NCBI RefSeq assembly: GCF_018122735.1
Contig: NZ_JAGRRD010000001.1
Coordinates: 1,854,823 to 1,918,822 of the forward strand
Direction: 5' to 3'
Source of the DNA: Azoarcus sp. L1K30
GTDB lineage: Bacteria > Pseudomonadota > Gammaproteobacteria > Burkholderiales > Rhodocyclaceae
Length of the DNA: 64,000 nucleotides
Shown in pieces: positions 36,562 to 46,521 of the stretch. Position numbers and translations under genes: made by a program. Numbering within the stretch: position 1 is the first letter of the stretch; each line of letters starts with the position of its first letter. The notes under the pieces were generated by a model that was not told the DNA's origin, did no database searches, and saw nothing but the letters and a program-made list of their open reading frames with translations.

Positions 36562-36838
36562 CAAGACATTGTCGATGTCATCGAACTTGACGGTAGTCCG
36601 CTCATTGGCCGGACGGCGGGCGAGCGCTTTGCCCGACTGTTCCACAGCCATGTCGAGCCCCCCATTGGACTCGGTAGCAGATGTTCGGGGACGGCGCACC
36701 GGCCCCGGATCTGAAAGCAACGCCCGCAACATGGCACGTCCGTCGGATTCTCGGAACCGGTAGATCGTTGTAACCCTCTACCCAATGTAGGCCGGTCACC
36801 GCCGGCCATGGTGCCCAACGTTACGAAAGTGGGGCGTG
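36562..36838. other. Intergenic stretch without recognisable gene
   Basis: I see no convincing coding frame here. A GC-rich dyad at 36790-36807 (GGCCGG and CCGGCC) lies 31 bases before the next gene and could be regulatory or a weak terminator for the gene before it. Confidence 0.5.
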
Positions 36839-37072
36839 ATGCATCTATTTGACCGCCACAACGCCACCAAGCAGCGCGCCTACGTGTCTGATTTCACGCG
36901 TCTCATGGACGAATTCATGGCCGCGCATCCGGAAGAGCGCCGCTCACAGCGTGAGGGTTGGTACATCTTCTGGGACAGGCGGGTCGATTTGAAGGCGCAA
37001 CGTGAGCACGAGGAAAGCGAGGTGCCAACACCGGCATATTACTACTTCGAGTTGACCGACACCCACCATTAA
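36839..37072 (+). CDS. DUF3460 family protein
   Basis: The 77-residue protein (MHLFDRHNATKQRAYVSDFTRLMDEF from the ATG at 36839; a GTG three bases earlier is possible) matches the DUF3460 pattern: SDFTRLMDEFMAAHPE, QREGWYIFWDR, VDLKAQREHEESEVPTPAYYYFE. These small proteins are common in beta-proteobacteria; their role is unknown. It is a single gene that converges on tRNA-Pro. Confidence 0.8.
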   Translation: MHLFDRHNATKQRAYVSDFTRLMDEFMAAHPEERRSQREGWYIFWDRRVDLKAQREHEESEVPTPAYYYFELTDTHH

Positions 37073-37223
37073 GGACGCCGCGCGTTGAGTATCGGGCCAT
37101 GGTGCCGCACGGCCAGATCAGACGTCGCCAGGCAGTTTCCCCGTCATCCCTGACCTGGCCGTGCCGCCCGCCTCGACGGCTGGCGTCGTCAATGAAACGG
37201 GTCGGGAGACGAACACCCCGCGC

Positions 37224-37251
37224 AAAACAAAGGCCACTCCGAGGAGTGGCC
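37224..37251 (-). terminator. Intrinsic terminator after tRNA-Pro
   Basis: GGCCACTCC and GGAGTGGCC pair perfectly across two bases (37232-37251). On the minus strand they are followed by TTTGTTTT. It lies 17 bases after the tRNA 3' end. Confidence 0.85.
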
Positions 37252-37268
37252 AAAGTTCTTGATTCTGT

Positions 37269-37346
<78 letters not shown>

Positions 37347-37357
37347 CACAAGCCGGC

Positions 37358-37363
37358 ATTATA
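37358..37363 (-). promoter_or_regulatory. -10 box of the tRNA-Pro promoter
   Basis: A perfect TATAAT on the minus strand lies 12 bases upstream of the tRNA 5' end, followed by a GC-rich discriminator (GCCGG). No good -35 element accompanies it. Confidence 0.55.
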
Positions 37364-37393
37364 GCAGGCCATTTGAACTTTACCAGCAAAAAA

Positions 37394-37774
37394 TCAGGTC
37401 TTCAGCTGGGCAAGCAGTGCTTCGATTTCCGCACGCACCTCGGCCAGCGTCGCCTTGTAACGTGCTTCGGCCTCAGCCTCTTCATGCTGATGAATGGCGG
37501 CTTCCCCGAGCCGGTTACGCGCCCCGGAAATGGTGAATCCCTCGTCGTACAGCAGATGGCGGATGCGGCGTACCAGCAGCACTTCGTGATGCTGGTAGTA
37601 GCGCCGGTTGCCACTGCGCTTGACCGGCTTGAGCTGGGTGAACTCCTGCTCCCAGTAACGCAGCACATGCGCCTTCACCCCGCACAGCTCACTGACCTCA
37701 CCTATGGTGAAGTAGCGCTTGGCAGGAATCGGCGGCAGGGCTGCCGTCGCCGGTTCAGGGTTGCTTGCTTGCAT
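37394..37774 (-). CDS. MerR-family transcriptional regulator
   Basis: The 126-residue protein has a MerR HTH ([27 protein letters not shown], residues 19-45) and a wing ([19 protein letters not shown]), then a C-terminal coiled coil ([22 protein letters not shown]) with no metal cysteines. It overlaps ihfA by 20 bases, a conserved neighbourhood in this group of bacteria. Its targets are unknown. Confidence 0.92.
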   Translation of the reverse strand: MQASNPEPATAALPPIPAKRYFTIGEVSELCGVKAHVLRYWEQEFTQLKPVKRSGNRRYYQHHEVLLVRRIRHLLYDEGFTISGARNRLGEAAIHQHEEAEAEARYKATLAEVRAEIEALLAQLKT

Positions 37775-38066
37775 CGCTGAGTTCCTCTACCGCGGCCTTG
37801 AGCTTCTGGCTGGCATGGAAGGTCACCACCCGACGAGCCGTAATCGGAATTTCCTCTCCGGTCTTCGGATTACGCCCCGGACGCTGAGGCTTGTCGCGCA
37901 GCTGGAAGTTACCGAAGCCGGACAGCTTGACGCTGTCGCCCCGTTCCAGCGCGGTCCGGATCTCCTCGAAGAAACCCTCGACCATGTCTTTCGCTTCACG
38001 CTTGTTCAAACCGACCTGCTCGAAGAGCAGATCGGCCAGTTCCGCCTTGGTCAACGTCACATTCAT
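37755..38066 (-). CDS. ihfA: Integration host factor subunit alpha
   Basis: One half of the DNA-bending heterodimer IHF. The 103-residue protein starts [26 protein letters not shown], and the DNA-binding arm is [22 protein letters not shown]. It overlaps pheT by four bases, the standard pheST-ihfA order. A perfect IHF site in the hup promoter of this window is a likely target. Confidence 0.97.
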   Translation of the reverse strand: MNVTLTKAELADLLFEQVGLNKREAKDMVEGFFEEIRTALERGDSVKLSGFGNFQLRDKPQRPGRNPKTGEEIPITARRVVTFHASQKLKAAVEELSDASKQP

Positions 38067-40453
38067 TCTCCAGACCCACGCAGTCGCGCACCCAGCGTGA
38101 GCTCGGCATGGCGGAGCAAGTCAGACATTGCGGTCTCTACCTCTGCATCTTCAAGGGTCCGTTGAGTATCTTGCATCAACACACTGAAAGCAAGGCTCTT
38201 CTTGTCGGGGTCGATGCCCTTGCCATGGTAGACATCGAACAGGCTGATTTCGCGCACGACCGCCGGCGCGGCTTCACGCAAGACCGCCAGCACGCGTGCG
38301 GCACTGACGTCCTGACCGACCACCAGCGCGAGGTCACGGGCGACCGCAGGCATGCGCGACACCCCGCCTGAGACGGGCAGCACGGCCTCCAGCGCCGCAT
38401 CGAGCTCGACCTCGAACACGACCGGGGCCGTGCCCAGGTCATAGCGCTGCACCCAGACCGGATGCAGCTCGCCAATGACGCCGATTCGCCGCCCTTCCAG
38501 CATGACCACCGCCGCCCGTCCCGGATGCAGGGCCGGATCGGACAGTCGCTCGAAACCGAGCACGCGCGGCGCGAACAAGGCCTCGAGGTCGCCCTTGAGG
38601 TCGAAGAAATCCACCGGACGGCTGCGCTCGCCCCACTGCTCGGGCACCACGGGTCCGGCCGCCAGCGCGCTCACCCGACGCGGCTGGTGAAAGCCGCTCA
38701 CCGGCTGACCATCGGCCTTGCGTTGGAAACAGCGCCCGAGTTCGAAAACCCGGACACGATTCAACTGACGCTTGCGGTTGGTCGCCAGATTGGCCACCAA
38801 TCCCGGAATCAGGCTCGAGCGCATCACGCTCATCTGGCTGGCAATCGGATTCGCCAGGCGAATCGGGTTCTCGTTGGCGCAGAAGTCGCGCTCCCAGGCC
38901 TCTTCGACGAAGGCGAAATTGACCACCTCCTGGAAGCCACGCGCCGCGAGCAGATGGCGAACATCCCATTCGCTGCGGTCCGACTCGCTGCGTTCGAGCA
39001 TGACCAGACGACCCAGCGGCGCCACCGCCGGAATGTTGTCGTAGCCGTGCAGGCGTGCCAACTCCTCGATCAGGTCTTCCTCGATCTCGATGTCGAAACG
39101 GAAGGATGGCGGCGTCACGCGCAGCGACTCGCCTTCCTTGCTTACGTCCAGATGCACTCGTTCGAGCAGCGCCTGCATGGCTTCGTCGGCCATGTCGATG
39201 CCAAGCACCCGGCGTGCGCGCGCCGGGCGCAGTGTCACCGCCGGGCGTACGGGCAGGGAGCCCGCTGCCAGGGCTTCCTCCACCGGACCAGCAGCGCCAC
39301 CGCAGATATTCAGGATAAGTGCCGTGGCACGCTCGATGGCCGGACGGGCGAGCTCGAAATCCACGCCACGTTCAAAACGGTGCGAGGCGTCGGAGGAGAA
39401 GCCGTAAGCGCGGGCGCGTCCCGCGATGGCGTCGGGCGCAAAGAACGCGCTCTCGAGGAAGACATCGGTCGTCTCGAGCGTGATGCCGCTGTCTTCGCCC
39501 CCCATGATGCCGGCCAGCGCCAGTGCGCAGCGCTCGTCTGCGATCAGCAGCGTATCCGCCGCCGGCGTCACGGTCTGCTCGTTGAGCAACAGCACCTGTT
39601 CGCCAGCCTTCGGCATGCGTACATGGATCGCGCCGTCGAGACGGGTATTGTCGAAGGCGTGCAGCGGCTGTCCGAGTTCGAGCATGACGTAATTGGTGAT
39701 GTCGACCAGCGCGCTAATCGAGCGGATGCCGCTGCGTTGCAGACGTTGCTTCATCCAATCGGGTGTCGGCGCCTTCGCATTGACACCCTTGAGCACTCTG
39801 CCACAGTAACGCGGACAAGCCTGGGGCGCATCGAGCACGATCGCCCGGCGATCATCGATCGACGGCGCCACCGCAGCAATTTCGGGTCGCACCAGCGCCA
39901 CGCCGGTCAGTGCAGCCACTTCGCGCGCGACGCCGCTCAGGCTCAGACAGTCGGAACGGTTCGGCGTGAGCTTGATGGTAAACAGCGTGTCGTCGAGGGC
40001 GAGATAGTCGCGAATGTCCGCGCCCACCGGCGCATCGTCGGGCAGCGCATACAAGCCGCCATGATCGTCGGAAAGGCCGAGCTCGCGCTCCGAGCACAGC
40101 ATGCCGAAGGATTCGATGCCGCGCAGCTTTGCTGCCTTGATGGCGAAATCGCCCGGCAGCATCGCGCCGACCTTGGCACACGGCACCTTCATGCCGACGG
40201 CCGCATTGGGCGCGCCGCAGACGATCTGCAGCAGTTCGCCGGTGCCCGCATCGACCTTGCACAGCTTGAGCTTGTCGGCATTCGGATGCTTCTCGGCCTC
40301 GACGATCTGCGCGACAACGATGCCGGTGAACGCCGGCGCCACGGCATCAGCCTCCTCCACCTCGAGACCAGCCATGGTCATCAGGTGACCCAGCGCAGCG
40401 CTGTCAAGAGGCGGATTGGCAAAGGTCCGCAGCCAGTTTTCGGAAAATTGCAT
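38063..40453 (-). CDS. pheT: Phenylalanyl-tRNA synthetase beta subunit
   Basis: PheT is the editing and tRNA-binding subunit of the alpha2-beta2 enzyme. The 796-residue protein has an N-terminal tRNA-binding OB fold ([23 protein letters not shown]), B3/B4 editing domain, B5 domain, and a C-terminal anticodon-binding FDX-ACB domain ([21 protein letters not shown]). Length is normal. It is seven bases downstream of pheS. Confidence 0.98.
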   Translation of the reverse strand: MQFSENWLRTFANPPLDSAALGHLMTMAGLEVEEADAVAPAFTGIVVAQIVEAEKHPNADKLKLCKVDAGTGELLQIVCGAPNAAVGMKVPCAKVGAMLPGDFAIKAAKLRGIESFGMLCSERELGLSDDHGGLYALPDDAPVGADIRDYLALDDTLFTIKLTPNRSDCLSLSGVAREVAALTGVALVRPEIAAVAPSIDDRRAIVLDAPQACPRYCGRVLKGVNAKAPTPDWMKQRLQRSGIRSISALVDITNYVMLELGQPLHAFDNTRLDGAIHVRMPKAGEQVLLLNEQTVTPAADTLLIADERCALALAGIMGGEDSGITLETTDVFLESAFFAPDAIAGRARAYGFSSDASHRFERGVDFELARPAIERATALILNICGGAAGPVEEALAAGSLPVRPAVTLRPARARRVLGIDMADEAMQALLERVHLDVSKEGESLRVTPPSFRFDIEIEEDLIEELARLHGYDNIPAVAPLGRLVMLERSESDRSEWDVRHLLAARGFQEVVNFAFVEEAWERDFCANENPIRLANPIASQMSVMRSSLIPGLVANLATNRKRQLNRVRVFELGRCFQRKADGQPVSGFHQPRRVSALAAGPVVPEQWGERSRPVDFFDLKGDLEALFAPRVLGFERLSDPALHPGRAAVVMLEGRRIGVIGELHPVWVQRYDLGTAPVVFEVELDAALEAVLPVSGGVSRMPAVARDLALVVGQDVSAARVLAVLREAAPAVVREISLFDVYHGKGIDPDKKSLAFSVLMQDTQRTLEDAEVETAMSDLLRHAELTLGARLRGSGE

Positions 40454-40460
40454 GATTCAC

Positions 40461-41513
<1,053 letters not shown>

Positions 41514-41518
41514 TCAGA

Positions 41519-41548
41519 AAAAAAAAGGAGGCCAGGCCTCCTTTTTTC
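41519..41548. terminator. Strong bidirectional terminator between rplT and pheS
   Basis: The dyad GGAGGCC-A-GGCCTCC is flanked by A6 and T6 runs (41521-41547). On the minus strand it ends in T9, only 14 bases after the rplT stop and 27 bases before pheS. In E. coli this spacer encodes the pheM leader peptide and attenuator. No phenylalanine-rich leader frame is visible here. Confidence 0.88.
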
Positions 41549-41561
41549 GGGCTGCGAGCAA

Positions 41562-41921
41562 TTACGCAGCGATTTGGGCCTTGGCTTGCGCGACGAGCGC
41601 TGCAAACGCCGGCTTGTCGAACACGGCCAGGTCGGCCAGCACCTTGCGGTCCACTTCCACAGCAGCCTTCTTCAGGCCGTTCATGAACACGCTGTAGGTC
41701 AGACCGCACTCACGCGCAGCGGCGTTGATACGGACGATCCACAGGGCACGGAACTGACGCTTCCTTTGACGACGGTCACGGTAGGCGTACTGACCGGCCT
41801 TCATCACCGCCTGCTTGGCGATGCGATAGACGTTCTTGCGACGGCCGCGGTAACCCTTGGCCTGTACGAGGACTTTCTTGTGACGTGCGCGGGCTGTTAC
41901 ACCACGTTTAACTCTGGGCAT
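41562..41921 (-). CDS. rplT: 50S ribosomal protein L20
   Basis: L20 is an early assembly protein of the large subunit. The 119-residue protein shows [35 protein letters not shown] and [17 protein letters not shown]. In other bacteria L20 represses its own operon by binding the rpmI leader. It follows rpmI by 12 bases. Confidence 0.99.
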   Translation of the reverse strand: MPRVKRGVTARARHKKVLVQAKGYRGRRKNVYRIAKQAVMKAGQYAYRDRRQRKRQFRALWIVRINAAARECGLTYSVFMNGLKKAAVEVDRKVLADLAVFDKPAFAALVAQAKAQIAA

Positions 41922-41933
41922 GGCGGTCTCCTA

Positions 41934-42131
41934 TCAAGCGTAAGGCAGCATGGCGCGAATCAGCTTTTCGTCGGCCGCATGAATTTCCTTCATGCCGCGC
42001 AGCTGGCGCTTGCTCTTGGTGGTCTTCTTGGTAAGGATGTGGCGCTTGAACGCCGATGACCGCTTGATCCCACCGCTGGCGCGAACCTTGAATCGCTTCT
42101 TGGCTCCGCTCTTGGTCTTCATCTTGGGCAT
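41934..42131 (-). CDS. rpmI: 50S ribosomal protein L35
   Basis: The 65-residue basic protein [20 protein letters not shown] is standard L35, with [18 protein letters not shown] in the middle. It is 152 bases downstream of infC, across a spacer with a stable hairpin that may take part in L20 control. Confidence 0.99.
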   Translation of the reverse strand: MPKMKTKSGAKKRFKVRASGGIKRSSAFKRHILTKKTTKSKRQLRGMKEIHAADEKLIRAMLPYA

Positions 42132-42244
42132 TTCTGAGACTCCGAGTTTATAGAATGCCGTCAGGTAGTACCGATACAGGTACGTTTGACACCCAACACC
42201 ACTTGTTTTCCGCCGTCACCCATCAACTGGATGACGCCGGCTTC

Positions 42245-42264
42245 GCTCCCGGACAACCGGGAGC
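42245..42264 (-). promoter_or_regulatory. Hairpin in the infC-rpmI spacer
   Basis: GCTCCCGG and CCGGGAGC pair perfectly across four bases, 19 bases after the infC stop. No T-run follows. It could be a processing signal or part of the L20 autoregulatory leader of rpmI-rplT; that role is inferred from position only. Confidence 0.45.
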
Positions 42265-42283
42265 AAATCCTGAAACCGCGCGA

Positions 42284-42808
42284 TCAGCGATTCTTCTTGA
42301 TCGGCGCGATGACCATGACCATTTGACGCCCTTCCATCTTGGGCATCTGCTCAACCTGACCGAGCTCTTCGAGATCGGCCTTCACTCGCTCAAGCTGACG
42401 CAGACCGAACTCCTGGTGCGCCATTTCACGTCCGCGGAAGCGAAGGGTGACCTTGCACTTGTCGCCCTCGTCCAGGAAGCGCTTCAGATTGCGAAGCTTG
42501 ATCTGGTAGTCGTTCTCGTCCGTACCCGGACGCAGCTTGACTTCCTTGATCTGGATCTGCTTCTGCTTCTGCCGTGCCTCGTGGGCCTTCTTCTGCTCCT
42601 GATACTTGAACTTGCCCAGATCCATCACCCGGCAAACCGGGGGTTCCGCCATCGGCGCGATCTCGACAAGGTCCAGCCCGATTTCTTCTGCTGCTTCGAG
42701 GGCAATTCTCAGGGGAACAATACCCAGCGGTTCACCGTCTTCACCGACCAGCCGAACCTCAGGCGCGGTGATCTCCCCGTTGACGCGCTGCTTTTTTTCT
42801 TGAGCGAT
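42284..42808 (-). CDS. infC: Translation initiation factor IF-3 with AUC start codon
   Basis: IF-3 checks start-codon pairing on the 30S subunit. The true start is not an ATG: the family N terminus [20 protein letters not shown] begins after an ATC at 42806-42808, preceded by TGGAG nine bases upstream. That gives 174 residues. The first ATG ([18 protein letters not shown]) would lose the whole N-terminal domain. IF-3 discriminates against non-AUG starts, so the rare codon allows self-repression, as known for the AUU start in E. coli. It lies 26 bases downstream of thrS. Confidence 0.93.
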   Translation of the reverse strand: MAQEKKQRVNGEITAPEVRLVGEDGEPLGIVPLRIALEAAEEIGLDLVEIAPMAEPPVCRVMDLGKFKYQEQKKAHEARQKQKQIQIKEVKLRPGTDENDYQIKLRNLKRFLDEGDKCKVTLRFRGREMAHQEFGLRQLERVKADLEELGQVEQMPKMEGRQMVMVIAPIKKNR

Positions 42809-42834
42809 GGTTCAATTCTCCACAAATACCAATA

Positions 42835-44751
42835 TCAGACCGAGCCGGCTTTCGCTTCGATTTCGCGATGCCAGCGTTCGATCAGCGACTCTAGGGACAT
42901 TTGGCCAAGATCCTGGCCACCCCGGACGCGCACAGCAACCACCCCGGCGGACTTTTCCTTTTCGCCGATCACAATCTGGTAAGGCAGCTTGTGCACGCTA
43001 TGTTCGCGGATTTTATAGTTAATCTTTTCGTTACGCAAATCCGCCTCGACCCGGAAGCCCGCTTTCTTGAGTGCCTGCACGACTTCCTGCGTATATTCGG
43101 CCTGGCCTTCCGAGATATTCATCACGACCGCATGAACCGGCGCCAGCCACAGCGGCAAAGCGCCCGCGTGATGCTCAATTAGGATACCGATGAAGCGCTC
43201 GAGCGATCCCAGGATGGCGCGATGCAACATCACCGGATACTTCTTGGTATTGTCTTCCGCGACGTATTCGGCTTCGAGACGAACCGGCAGATTGAAGTCC
43301 AGCTGCAGCGTACCGCATTGCCACACGCGACCCAGACAGTCCTTCAGCGAAAACTCGATCTTCGGACCGTAGAAAGCCCCCTCGCCCGGCTGCACTTCAT
43401 ACTCGAGCGCCTGCGCATCGAGCGCAGCCGCAAGCGCCGCTTCGGCCGCATCCCATTGGGCGTCGTCACCGACACGCTTGTCCGGACGCGTCGACAGCTT
43501 GACGATCACATCGTTGAACCCGAAATCAACGTACACCTTCTGCAGCAGGCGAATGAACTCGGCCGCCTCCTCCTGCACCTGCTCGTCGGTACAGAAGATG
43601 TGCGCGTCGTCCTGCACGAAATTGCGCACACGCATGATGCCGTGCAGCGCCCCGGAGGGCTCGTTGCGGTGACAGGAGCCAAACTCCGCCATCCGCAGCG
43701 GCAAATCGCGGTAGCTCTTCAGACCCTGATTGAAGATCTGGATGTGACAGGGGCAGTTCATCGGCTTCACCGCGTAATCGCGCTTCTCCGACTGCGTCGT
43801 GAACATGAGGTCGGAATACATGCCCCAGTGACCGGACTTCTCCCATAACGAGCGATCGACGATCTGCGGCGTCTTCACCTCCTGATAACCGCGATCGTTG
43901 ATGGTCTTGCGCAGATACTGCTCGACCTGCTGCCACAGCGTCCATCCCTTGGCATGCCAGAACACCATGCCCGGCGCCTCTTCCTGCATATGGAACAGGT
44001 CGAGCTGACGACCGAGCTTGCGATGGTCGCGCTTCTCGGCCTCCTCCAGCATGTGCAGATAGGCCTCGAGATCTTCCTTCTTGACCCAGGCCGTGCCATA
44101 CACGCGCTGAAGCATCTCGTTCTTCGAATCACCCCGCCAGTAGGCCCCGGCGAGCTTGGTGAGCTTGAACACCTTGAGCTTGGCCGTGCTCGGCACATGA
44201 GGGCCACGACACAGGTCGATGAAATCGCCCTGACGATAGAGCGAGACATCCTCATCGGACGGGATCGACGCAATGATCTCGGCCTTGTAGTTCTCGCCGA
44301 TGCCCTTGAAAAACTCGACAGCCTTGTCCCGCGCCCACACTTCGCGCGTCACCGGAAGCTCACGCTTGACGATCTCCGCCATGCGCTGCTCAATGGCCGC
44401 CAGATCCTCCGGCGTAAACGGGCGCTTGTACGAAAAATCGTAGTAGAAGCCATTGTCGACCACCGGACCGATCGTGACCTGGGCGTCGGGGAACAGCTCC
44501 TTGGCCGCATGCGCGAGCAGGTGCGCCGTGGAATGGCGAATGACCTCCAGCCCTTCCGGATTCTTGTCGGTGATGATCGCCAGCGCGGCATCGGACTCGA
44601 TACGGTGCGACAGGTCGACCAGCTTGCCATCGACACGCCCCGCCAGCGAGGCCTTGGCCAAACCCGTACCGATCGAAGCAGCGACCTCACCAACCGTAAC
44701 CGGATGGTCGAATTGACGAATTGAACCATCGGGGAGCGTGATGTTCAGCAT
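42835..44751 (-). CDS. thrS: Threonyl-tRNA synthetase
   Basis: This class II synthetase charges tRNA-Thr. The 638-residue protein has a TGS domain (1-61), editing domain with [10 protein letters not shown], catalytic core with the zinc residues in MNCPCH, motif 2 [15 protein letters not shown], and a C-terminal anticodon domain ([16 protein letters not shown]). It is the first gene of the thrS-infC-rpmI-rplT group. Confidence 0.98.
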   Translation of the reverse strand: MLNITLPDGSIRQFDHPVTVGEVAASIGTGLAKASLAGRVDGKLVDLSHRIESDAALAIITDKNPEGLEVIRHSTAHLLAHAAKELFPDAQVTIGPVVDNGFYYDFSYKRPFTPEDLAAIEQRMAEIVKRELPVTREVWARDKAVEFFKGIGENYKAEIIASIPSDEDVSLYRQGDFIDLCRGPHVPSTAKLKVFKLTKLAGAYWRGDSKNEMLQRVYGTAWVKKEDLEAYLHMLEEAEKRDHRKLGRQLDLFHMQEEAPGMVFWHAKGWTLWQQVEQYLRKTINDRGYQEVKTPQIVDRSLWEKSGHWGMYSDLMFTTQSEKRDYAVKPMNCPCHIQIFNQGLKSYRDLPLRMAEFGSCHRNEPSGALHGIMRVRNFVQDDAHIFCTDEQVQEEAAEFIRLLQKVYVDFGFNDVIVKLSTRPDKRVGDDAQWDAAEAALAAALDAQALEYEVQPGEGAFYGPKIEFSLKDCLGRVWQCGTLQLDFNLPVRLEAEYVAEDNTKKYPVMLHRAILGSLERFIGILIEHHAGALPLWLAPVHAVVMNISEGQAEYTQEVVQALKKAGFRVEADLRNEKINYKIREHSVHKLPYQIVIGEKEKSAGVVAVRVRGGQDLGQMSLESLIERWHREIEAKAGSV

Positions 44752-44799
44752 GATCTATTGGCCTCTGACTGGATGAACCACCGATTCACGGCAATTCTG

Positions 44800-44827
44800 A
44801 TAATGCGCTCTTGGTTGCACTGCACAA
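44800..44827 (-). promoter_or_regulatory. Possible sigma70 promoter of thrS
   Basis: On the minus strand TTGTGC and CATTAT are spaced by 16 bases, about 50 bases upstream of the thrS ATG and just past the terminator. The match to consensus is only moderate. Confidence 0.3.
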
Positions 44828-44837
44828 AACGTGGACG

Positions 44838-44870
44838 AAAAAAAAGTGCGGTCGAACCGCACTTTTTCTT
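44838..44870. terminator. Bidirectional terminator between tRNA-Val and thrS
   Basis: AAAAAGTGCGGT and ACCGCACTTTTT pair across three bases (44841-44867), with A and T runs on both sides. On the minus strand it ends the tRNA-Val transcript, 79 bases downstream of the tRNA, and separates it from the thrS group. Confidence 0.88.
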
Positions 44871-44949
44871 CAAGCAGACAAGCGGACCCGACCTGTTCAG
44901 TTTCCGGCCTCGGTAGTAGTTCGGAACATGGCAAATCGACTCCAAGTGT

Positions 44950-45025
44950 TGGTAGGCGCGATTGGACTCGAACCAACGACCCCCACCATGTCAAGGTGGT
45001 GCTCTAACCAGCTGAGCTACGCGCC
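44950..45025 (-). tRNA. tRNA-Val (anticodon GAC)
   Basis: The 76-base molecule, with encoded CCA at 44950-44952, has acceptor arm GGCGCGT, D-arm AGCTCAGCTGGTTAGAGC, anticodon stem CCACC/GGTGG with loop TTGACAT, so anticodon GAC, and T-loop GGTTCGAGTCC. A consensus promoter lies just upstream. Confidence 0.97.
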
Positions 45026-45040
45026 TGCTAAGAGCCGCGA

Positions 45041-45068
45041 ATTATAGGCACTTTCCGGAAAGTGTCAA
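45041..45068 (-). promoter_or_regulatory. Consensus sigma70 promoter of tRNA-Val with palindromic spacer
   Basis: On the minus strand TTGACA and TATAAT are both perfect, spaced by 16 bases, and followed by a GC-rich discriminator typical of stringently controlled stable RNA genes. The spacer holds the palindrome CACTTTCCGGAAAGTG (45049-45064), which overlaps the -35 box. Confidence 0.88.
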
Positions 45069-45095
45069 ACAATTTCTGAATAATTCTTCAAAGAC

Positions 45096-45884
45096 TCATG
45101 TTTCGTTCCATTCGGCCAGGAAGGCCTCCCAGTGCGGCGCACCGATCCGCTCCAAGGCTTCACGCACGACCGCATGCTCGCTGGCCAGGCCGGCGGCGTC
45201 CAGACGCCCGCGCATTTGCTGAAAACGAAGGAAAACGAGGTAGGTATTGACGACGTCGGTTTCGCAGTAATCGCGAATCTCCGCGATCCTCCCTGCTTGC
45301 CACGCGCTCCAGACCGCAGAACCATCCATGCCGAGCTTGCCCGGATAGCCCATGAGCTTGGCCAGGTCGTCCAGCGGCGCATTCGCACGCGGCGAGTACA
45401 TCGCCAGCATGTCCATCAGGTCCAGGTGACGGGTGTGATAGCGACTGATGTAGTTGTTCCACTTGAAGTCGCGCGAATCGGCAAAGTCACCGTCGCCGAG
45501 ATCCCAGTAGCGTGGCGCCGACACGCCGTGCAGCATGCCGCGGTAGTGCAGCACCGGCAGATCAAAGCCGCCACCGTTCCACGACACGATCTGCGGGGTG
45601 AAGCGCTCCACGCCATCGAAAAAGCGCTGGATGATCTGCCCCTCGTTCGACTCCGGTTCCGACAAAGAGAACACACGGAACTGGTTGGCGTCGCGCATGG
45701 CGCACGAAATGGTGACCACACGCTGCAGGTGATGAGGCAGGAAATCCGTGCCATGGCTTGCCCGCCGCTGCTGAAAGGCAAATTCGGCAACCTCGAAGTC
45801 AGACAAATCGTCCGGCAGTTCGTTGAGCCTGCGGATACCATCGACATCGGGAATGGTTTCGATATCGAAGACAAGGGTCGGCAT
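45096..45884 (-). CDS. 3'-5' exonuclease, PolB-type DEDDy family
   Basis: The ATG at 45884 gives 262 residues. The three exonuclease motifs are visible: Exo I VFDIETIPD (residues 5-13), Exo II SWNGGGFDLPVLHYR, and Exo III DYCETDVVNTYLVF. It resembles the predicted PolB-like 3'-5' exonucleases that stand alone in proteobacteria; the substrate (DNA or RNA) is not known. Its start overlaps the ydbL stop by one base. Confidence 0.9.
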   Translation of the reverse strand: MPTLVFDIETIPDVDGIRRLNELPDDLSDFEVAEFAFQQRRASHGTDFLPHHLQRVVTISCAMRDANQFRVFSLSEPESNEGQIIQRFFDGVERFTPQIVSWNGGGFDLPVLHYRGMLHGVSAPRYWDLGDGDFADSRDFKWNNYISRYHTRHLDLMDMLAMYSPRANAPLDDLAKLMGYPGKLGMDGSAVWSAWQAGRIAEIRDYCETDVVNTYLVFLRFQQMRGRLDAAGLASEHAVVREALERIGAPHWEAFLAEWNET

Positions 45885-46294
45885 CACTTCTGCACCCAGC
45901 CTCCACCCTGTTGCACCCACCAACCCGGCTGCGCGCGCTGCACCCAGCGCTCGGCAAAGGTCTTGCGTACATCGCCCTCCCACTCCGGATGGCCGTTGGC
46001 TCGTGCGATCTCCCGGTACAACGCGCTGCGATCGGCATTCTCGGCCGAAATCAGCGCATTGACCTGGCCACGCTGCGCCAGCGGCACGCTGGCCGCGCTA
46101 CGCAAGGCCACCGATCCGTCTGCCGCAATCCCTACGGCGCCGGACTGGTAAAGCGGCGCCAACTGCGCGTGACGCTGCTGCATGGACTGTTTCAGTGCCC
46201 CGATGGCAGGAGAGTCGATTTCGAGATTGCCCTGGGCCACGGCCGACAGTGAGGCGCTCATCAGCACCGCACAGACAAGGTGGGCGATTTTCAT
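45884..46294 (-). CDS. ydbL: YdbL family (DUF1318) periplasmic protein
   Basis: The 136-residue protein has a signal peptide (MKIAHLVCAVLMSASLSAVAQ) and the DUF1318 pattern: IGALKQSMQQRHAQLAPLYQSGAVGIAADG, NALISAENADRSALYREIA, FAERWVQRAQPGWWVQ. With YnbE it accompanies the AsmA-like protein YdbH, which takes part in phospholipid transport between the membranes of E. coli. It overlaps ynbE by four bases. Confidence 0.9.
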   Translation of the reverse strand: MKIAHLVCAVLMSASLSAVAQGNLEIDSPAIGALKQSMQQRHAQLAPLYQSGAVGIAADGSVALRSAASVPLAQRGQVNALISAENADRSALYREIARANGHPEWEGDVRKTFAERWVQRAQPGWWVQQGGGWVQK

Positions 46295-46482
46295 GGTTTC
46301 TTTCCTTCTGCGGGCTGCCGGGCCGGCGCACTGGCGCCATCACGCAATTGCCAGACTTCGTCGATGATCCGGTCAGCCGCCTTTTCTGCCGCAGCGGCCG
46401 GAAAATAAATATTGATCGTGACGCAGGCGCTGGCAGTCAGCACCAACACACCCAACATCAGTTTGCGCACGTTCGGCGACAT
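46291..46482 (-). CDS. ynbE: YnbE-like small outer-membrane lipoprotein
   Basis: The 63-residue product has a lipoprotein signal with lipobox LTASAC (Cys20), then VTINIYFPAAAAEKAADRIIDEVW, the family hallmark. YnbE is thought to partner YdbH at the outer membrane. It lies 39 bases after ydbH and overlaps ydbL. Confidence 0.92.
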   Translation of the reverse strand: MSPNVRKLMLGVLVLTASACVTINIYFPAAAAEKAADRIIDEVWQLRDGASAPARQPAEGKKP

Positions 46483-46521
46483 GTCACCTCCCTGTTATCG
46501 CGGCAACGCCTGCTGCCGGTA

